A stretch of 33,982 nt of DNA from assembly GCA_944382715.1 (NCBI GenBank), contig CALWNC010000012.1, positions 1 through 33,982 on the forward strand, in the 5' to 3' direction. Below are positions 30,948-33,982 of the stretch, piece after piece. A model generated the notes under the pieces. That model made no database searches and was not told the DNA's origin. It was given only the letters and a program-made list of their open reading frames with translations. This DNA is from an uncultured Clostridia bacterium (lineage in GTDB: Bacteria > Bacillota > Clostridia > Christensenellales > UBA1242). A program made the position numbers and the translations under genes. Each line of letters begins with the position of its first letter. Within the stretch, counting starts at the first letter, position 1.

Positions 30948-32750
30948 TTAATCATTATTAGTTTTTAAAATTTCAAGAAAAGCTTCACTAGGAAGTTCTA
31001 CACTTCCTAGTCTTTTCATTTTCTTTTTTCCCTCTTTTTGTTTTTCCAGAAGTTTTCGTTTTCTAGTAACATCTCCACCATAACACTTGGCAATTACATC
31101 TTTTCTAAGAGCCTTAACAGTTTCTCTAGCAATTATTTTACCTCCAATTGCAGCTTGAATTGGTATTTCAAATAATTGTCTTGGGATAACTTCTTTTAAC
31201 TTTTCCGTAATTGCCTTTGACCTTTCGTAAGCCCTACTTCTATGAACAATCATAGAAAGAGCATCGCAAGGCTCACCATTCAAAAGCATATCCACTTTAA
31301 CCATATCACTTCGTTTGTAATCGGCCATTTCATAGTCAAGAGTTGCATAACCATGTGTTGCAGATTTTAACTTGTCAAAAAAGTCAAATACAACTTCACA
31401 AAGTGGAAGTTCAAAATTAATTCTCACCCTATTGTCATATAAATATTGTAGGTCTTTATAAGTTCCCCTTTTGTTTATGCCTAAATCCATAATTGCACCA
31501 ACATATTCTGATGGTGAAAATATTTCTGCTTTAATGTATGGCTCTTCAATGTAATCAATTGTATCGGCATCGGGCATATCTGTAGGGTTTGAGATTTCAA
31601 ACATTTCACCTTTTCTAGTAAAAACATGATATGTTACACTTGGCATTGTTGTGATTACATCAAGATTAAATTCTCTCTCAATTCTTTCGGTTATAATTTC
31701 AAGGTGCAAAATACCCAAAAAGCCACACCTAAATCCATAACCTAGTGCCGTAGAAGTTTCAGGCGTGTAGACTAGCGAGACGTCAGAAAGTTTTATCTTT
31801 TCAAGTGCGTCTTTAAGTGCATTATATTTATCGCCATCAATCGGGAAAATCCCCGAATATACCACAGGTTGAACTTTTCTATAGCCTGGAAGTGGCTCAG
31901 ATTGTCTTTCTACTTCAGTTATTGTATCACCAACGCTTATATCTGAAACCGTTTTTATACTTGCTGAGATATAACCCACTTCGCCTGCTTCTAGAATATC
32001 GGTTCTCTCTATTTTTGGTTTAAAAACGCCAACTTCTACAACTTCAAATTCTTTTCCTGTTTGAAGCATCTTTATTTTAGTTCCAGTTTTCACATTTCCA
32101 TTTTTTACTCTAACTAAGCAAACTGCACCTTTATAATTGTCATAATAGCTATCAAAAATTAGTGCTTGTAGGGGTGCTTCATTATCACCTTTTGGAGCAG
32201 GAATTCTTTCTATAATTTGGTCAATTACACTTTCAATATTAAATCCTGTTTTTGCAGAAATGCAAGGAGCATCATCAGCTGGTATGCCAATAATATTCTC
32301 AATTTCTTGTATCGCTTCGTCTGGTCTTGCAGATGGTAAATCCATTTTATTTATAACTGGCAAAATTTCAAGATTGTTTTCAAAGGCAAGATAAAAATTC
32401 GCAAGAGTTTGTGCTTGTACTCCTTGCGTTGCATCAACAATTAAAATTGCTCCTTCACAGGCAGCTAAACTTCTTGAAACTTCATAAGTAAAATCTACAT
32501 GTCCCGGGGTGTCAATAAGATTTAAAATATATTCCTTACCATCTTTTGTATACTTCATTGTAACTGGGGTAAGTTTAATAGTAATACCCCTTTCTCTTTC
32601 AATGTCCATAGAATCGAGTAACTGCTCTTTGCTATCTCTTCTTGCAACCGTTCCAGTAAACTCCATAAGTCTATCGGCTAAGGTACTTTTGCCGTGGTCA
32701 ATATGTGCTATAATTGAGAAATTTCGTATATTATCTAGTGTTTTTTCCAT
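30948..32750 (-). CDS. lepA: Elongation factor 4 (LepA), ribosome back-translocase/biogenesis GTPase
   Basis: 600 aa, the standard length. G1 is AHIDHGKST (15-23), the switch region is [10 protein letters not shown]3 is DTPGHVDF and G4 is NKMDLP. EF-G-like domains II, III and V follow, then the LepA-specific C-terminal domain with [19 protein letters not shown] and [20 protein letters not shown] 32750 has GAGGT five bases upstream. It is divergent from the glpQ-like gene. I see no convincing promoter for it in the shared intergenic region. Confidence 0.98.
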   Translation of the reverse strand: MEKTLDNIRNFSIIAHIDHGKSTLADRLMEFTGTVARRDSKEQLLDSMDIERERGITIKLTPVTMKYTKDGKEYILNLIDTPGHVDFTYEVSRSLAACEGAILIVDATQGVQAQTLANFYLAFENNLEILPVINKMDLPSARPDEAIQEIENIIGIPADDAPCISAKTGFNIESVIDQIIERIPAPKGDNEAPLQALIFDSYYDNYKGAVCLVRVKNGNVKTGTKIKMLQTGKEFEVVEVGVFKPKIERTDILEAGEVGYISASIKTVSDISVGDTITEVERQSEPLPGYRKVQPVVYSGIFPIDGDKYNALKDALEKIKLSDVSLVYTPETSTALGYGFRCGFLGILHLEIITERIEREFNLDVITTMPSVTYHVFTRKGEMFEISNPTDMPDADTIDYIEEPYIKAEIFSPSEYVGAIMDLGINKRGTYKDLQYLYDNRVRINFELPLCEVVFDFFDKLKSATHGYATLDYEMADYKRSDMVKVDMLLNGEPCDALSMIVHRSRAYERSKAITEKLKEVIPRQLFEIPIQAAIGGKIIARETVKALRKDVIAKCYGGDVTRKRKLLEKQKEGKKKMKRLGSVELPSEAFLEILKTNND

Positions 32751-32846
32751 TTTTACCTCAAAAATATTTTAACCTAATATATGAAATAAATCAATCAAAG
32801 AAATAAAAAATTTTAAATTTATTGTATAGTTATATTAAAAATACCA

Positions 32847-32876
32847 TTGACAAATGAAATCATTTTATGATAAATT
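32847..32876 (+). promoter_or_regulatory. Promoter of the glycerophosphodiesterase gene
   Basis: TTGACA at 32847-32852 and TAAATT at 32871-32876 with an 18-bp spacer and TGA directly before the -10. The gene starts 64 bp further on. Confidence 0.6.
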
Positions 32877-32939
32877 AGACTAAATAAGACCGTTTTATCG
32901 TATAAATTTTAATGATAACACTTTGTGGAGATATATATT

Positions 32940-33713
32940 ATGAATATTTATGAATCTTGGATTTCAAACTCGCCTATTGCACATAGGGGGCTTTTTGATG
33001 AAAATATACCTGAAAATTCAATTGCTTCATTTAAAAATGCAGTAAAAAATAAAATTGCAATTGAACTTGACGTTACAAATCTTGCAGATGGAACTGCCGT
33101 AGTATTTCACGACAAAAAACTTGCAAGAATGACGGGACAAAATGGATTTATTTCAAACTGTACAAAAGAAGATATTGATAAACTTACACTTTTAGGAACT
33201 AAAGAAAAAATACCTACTCTAAAAACTGCACTTGATGCCATTAATGGTAAGGTTCCAGTACTTATAGAGATTAAAAACTACGGAAAAGTTGGACAACTAG
33301 AAAAAGAAGTTTGGAAAGTTTTACAAACATATGATGGAGAATATGCAATTTCTTCTTTTAATCCATATACTCTTGAATGGTTCAAAAATAATGCACCTAA
33401 AATTAAGCGTGGACAAGTAGCAAGCTTCTTTAAAAATAAAGAAATTACAGGAATTCGTAGATTTTACTTAAAAAGAATGTCATTTAATAAGAAAATTAGT
33501 GAACCTCATTTTATAATTTATCAAGCTGAAGATATGCCAAATAAATTCGTGAAAAAATACTATGGGGTTATACCTGTGCTTACTTGTGTATTAAAATCTC
33601 AAGAAGATGAAGAAAGACTAAATGATTACATTGATAACTTCTTATTTGATAGTTATCTGCCTTTGAGTTTGCAAAAATCTTCTAAGACTGAGCAAACTAA
33701 GGCGAATGCATAA
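32940..33713 (+). CDS. Glycerophosphodiester phosphodiesterase (GDPD/UgpQ family)
   Basis: 257 aa. Cleaves glycerophosphodiesters to glycerol 3-phosphate and an alcohol. The catalytic His-Arg pair and acidic metal ligands are clear: PIAHRGLFDENIPENSIASF, then AIELDVTNLADGTAVVFHDK with the second catalytic His, and LIEIKNYG. C-terminal barrel strands include YAISSFNPYTLEWF. I start at ATG 32940 (MNIYESW) with GGAG nine bases upstream; an in-frame GTG at 32925 would absorb the SD region. No signal peptide, so it is cytoplasmic, more like UgpQ than secreted GlpQ. Monocistronic with its own terminator. Confidence 0.92.
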   Translation: MNIYESWISNSPIAHRGLFDENIPENSIASFKNAVKNKIAIELDVTNLADGTAVVFHDKKLARMTGQNGFISNCTKEDIDKLTLLGTKEKIPTLKTALDAINGKVPVLIEIKNYGKVGQLEKEVWKVLQTYDGEYAISSFNPYTLEWFKNNAPKIKRGQVASFFKNKEITGIRRFYLKRMSFNKKISEPHFIIYQAEDMPNKFVKKYYGVIPVLTCVLKSQEDEERLNDYIDNFLFDSYLPLSLQKSSKTEQTKANA

Positions 33714-33762
33714 ATTTTATAAATATACATTAAAAATTATTTTGTAATCTATCTATTAATTA

Positions 33763-33800
33763 AAAATTGCTTTGATTCTTTATTATTAAAGCAGTTTTTT
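33763..33800 (+). terminator. Intrinsic terminator of the glycerophosphodiesterase gene
   Basis: AAAATTGCTTT (33763-33773) pairs with AAAGCAGTTTT (from 33788) with one wobble pair, followed by a T tract. Confidence 0.8.
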
Positions 33801-33867
33801 CAGAGCATTAAATTAATTAATAACAGATAAAAGCAATTTGTGATTATGCATCGTTTATAAGATTTAT

Positions 33868-33900
33868 AAAAAAAATCTCTTATTAATAAGAGATTTTTTT
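33868..33900. terminator. Bidirectional terminator
   Basis: The palindrome ATCTCTTATTAATAAGAGAT, with an A run before it and a T run after, works on either strand. It probably also ends a minus-strand gene beyond the right edge. Confidence 0.75.
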
Positions 33901-33917
33901 ATTAGTTGTATAGAGAA

Positions 33918-33940
33918 AACCACGTCATAGTGGCGTGGTT
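33918..33940. repeat. GC-rich hairpin at the right edge
   Basis: AACCACG (33918-33924) pairs with CGTGGTT (33934-33940) around a 9-nt loop. It is notably G+C-rich for this DNA. It resembles the subterminal hairpins of IS200/IS605-type elements, but no transposase is visible before the window ends. Confidence 0.4.
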
Positions 33941-33982
33941 CAGTAGAGGTTTACCGATGAGAAAAAATCTCCTTTGTGTTAA

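Noticed and set aside
32925..32939. GTG start for the glycerophosphodiesterase
   Set aside because: The GTGGAG sequence is better read as the SD for ATG 32940.
1..33982. CRISPR arrays, complete insertion sequences or prophage genes
   Set aside because: No regularly spaced short repeats, no transposase and no phage structural genes are visible. Only the edge hairpin and the decayed island hint at mobile DNA.

Overview
AT-rich DNA, with AGGAG-type ribosome binding sites, a CIRCE operator upstream of hrcA, bacillus-like gene order and a spoVM-like gene, points to a low-GC Bacillota bacterium, probably a clostridial and perhaps uncultured lineage. I cannot name a genus. All housekeeping genes read cleanly in the standard bacterial code, with TGG for Trp and at least one TGA stop (rsmE).

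Layout. 1-3925 (minus): two tandem, very large type IV pilin-like secreted proteins (the first runs off the left edge), preceded by a small three-helix membrane protein. 3926-6300: a tRNA-rich, gene-poor stretch. It has tRNA-Leu(UAA), then a decayed island (an XRE-type HTH remnant, a bacterial Thg1-like gene interrupted by two in-frame stops, and an unrecognised broken ORF), then a minus-strand tRNA-Val/Gly/Cys operon. 6367-11191: recG, fakA and the Asp23-family gene yloU on minus, rpmB divergent on plus, then a 27-codon spoVM-like gene on minus. 11261-21479 (minus): rpe, rlmN, fmt, def, priA, rpoZ, ligA and pcrA, transcribed from pcrA toward rpe. 21576-24386: an unrecognised 112-aa protein, rpsU, mtaB and rsmE. 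24555-29371: the heat-shock operon hrcA-grpE-dnaK-dnaJ behind a CIRCE site. 29580-33713: hemW and lepA on minus and a divergent glycerophosphodiester phosphodiesterase.

Two Bacillus subtilis neighbourhoods are recognisable in thinned form. One is rpoZ-priA-def-fmt-rlmN-rpe-spoVM-rpmB-yloU-fakA-recG, without coaBC, rsmB, prpC/prkC, cpgA, thiN and sdaA at this locus. The other is lepA-hemW-hrcA-grpE-dnaK-dnaJ-rsmE-mtaB-rpsU, without prmA. Together they cover translation (rpmB, rpsU, lepA, fmt, def, rlmN, mtaB, rsmE, tRNAs), replication and repair (priA, recG, ligA, pcrA), protein folding and lipid metabolism (fakA, glpQ-like).

Most unusual: a mosaic of perfect DNA identity between the tandem pilin-like genes (266 bp identical, directly beside 13 synonymous substitutions in 25 codons), which looks like gene conversion; the doubly interrupted Thg1 gene; the spoVM-like gene; and an apparently leaderless rsmE. 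All coordinates, motifs and pairings were read by eye. No database or folding program was used.
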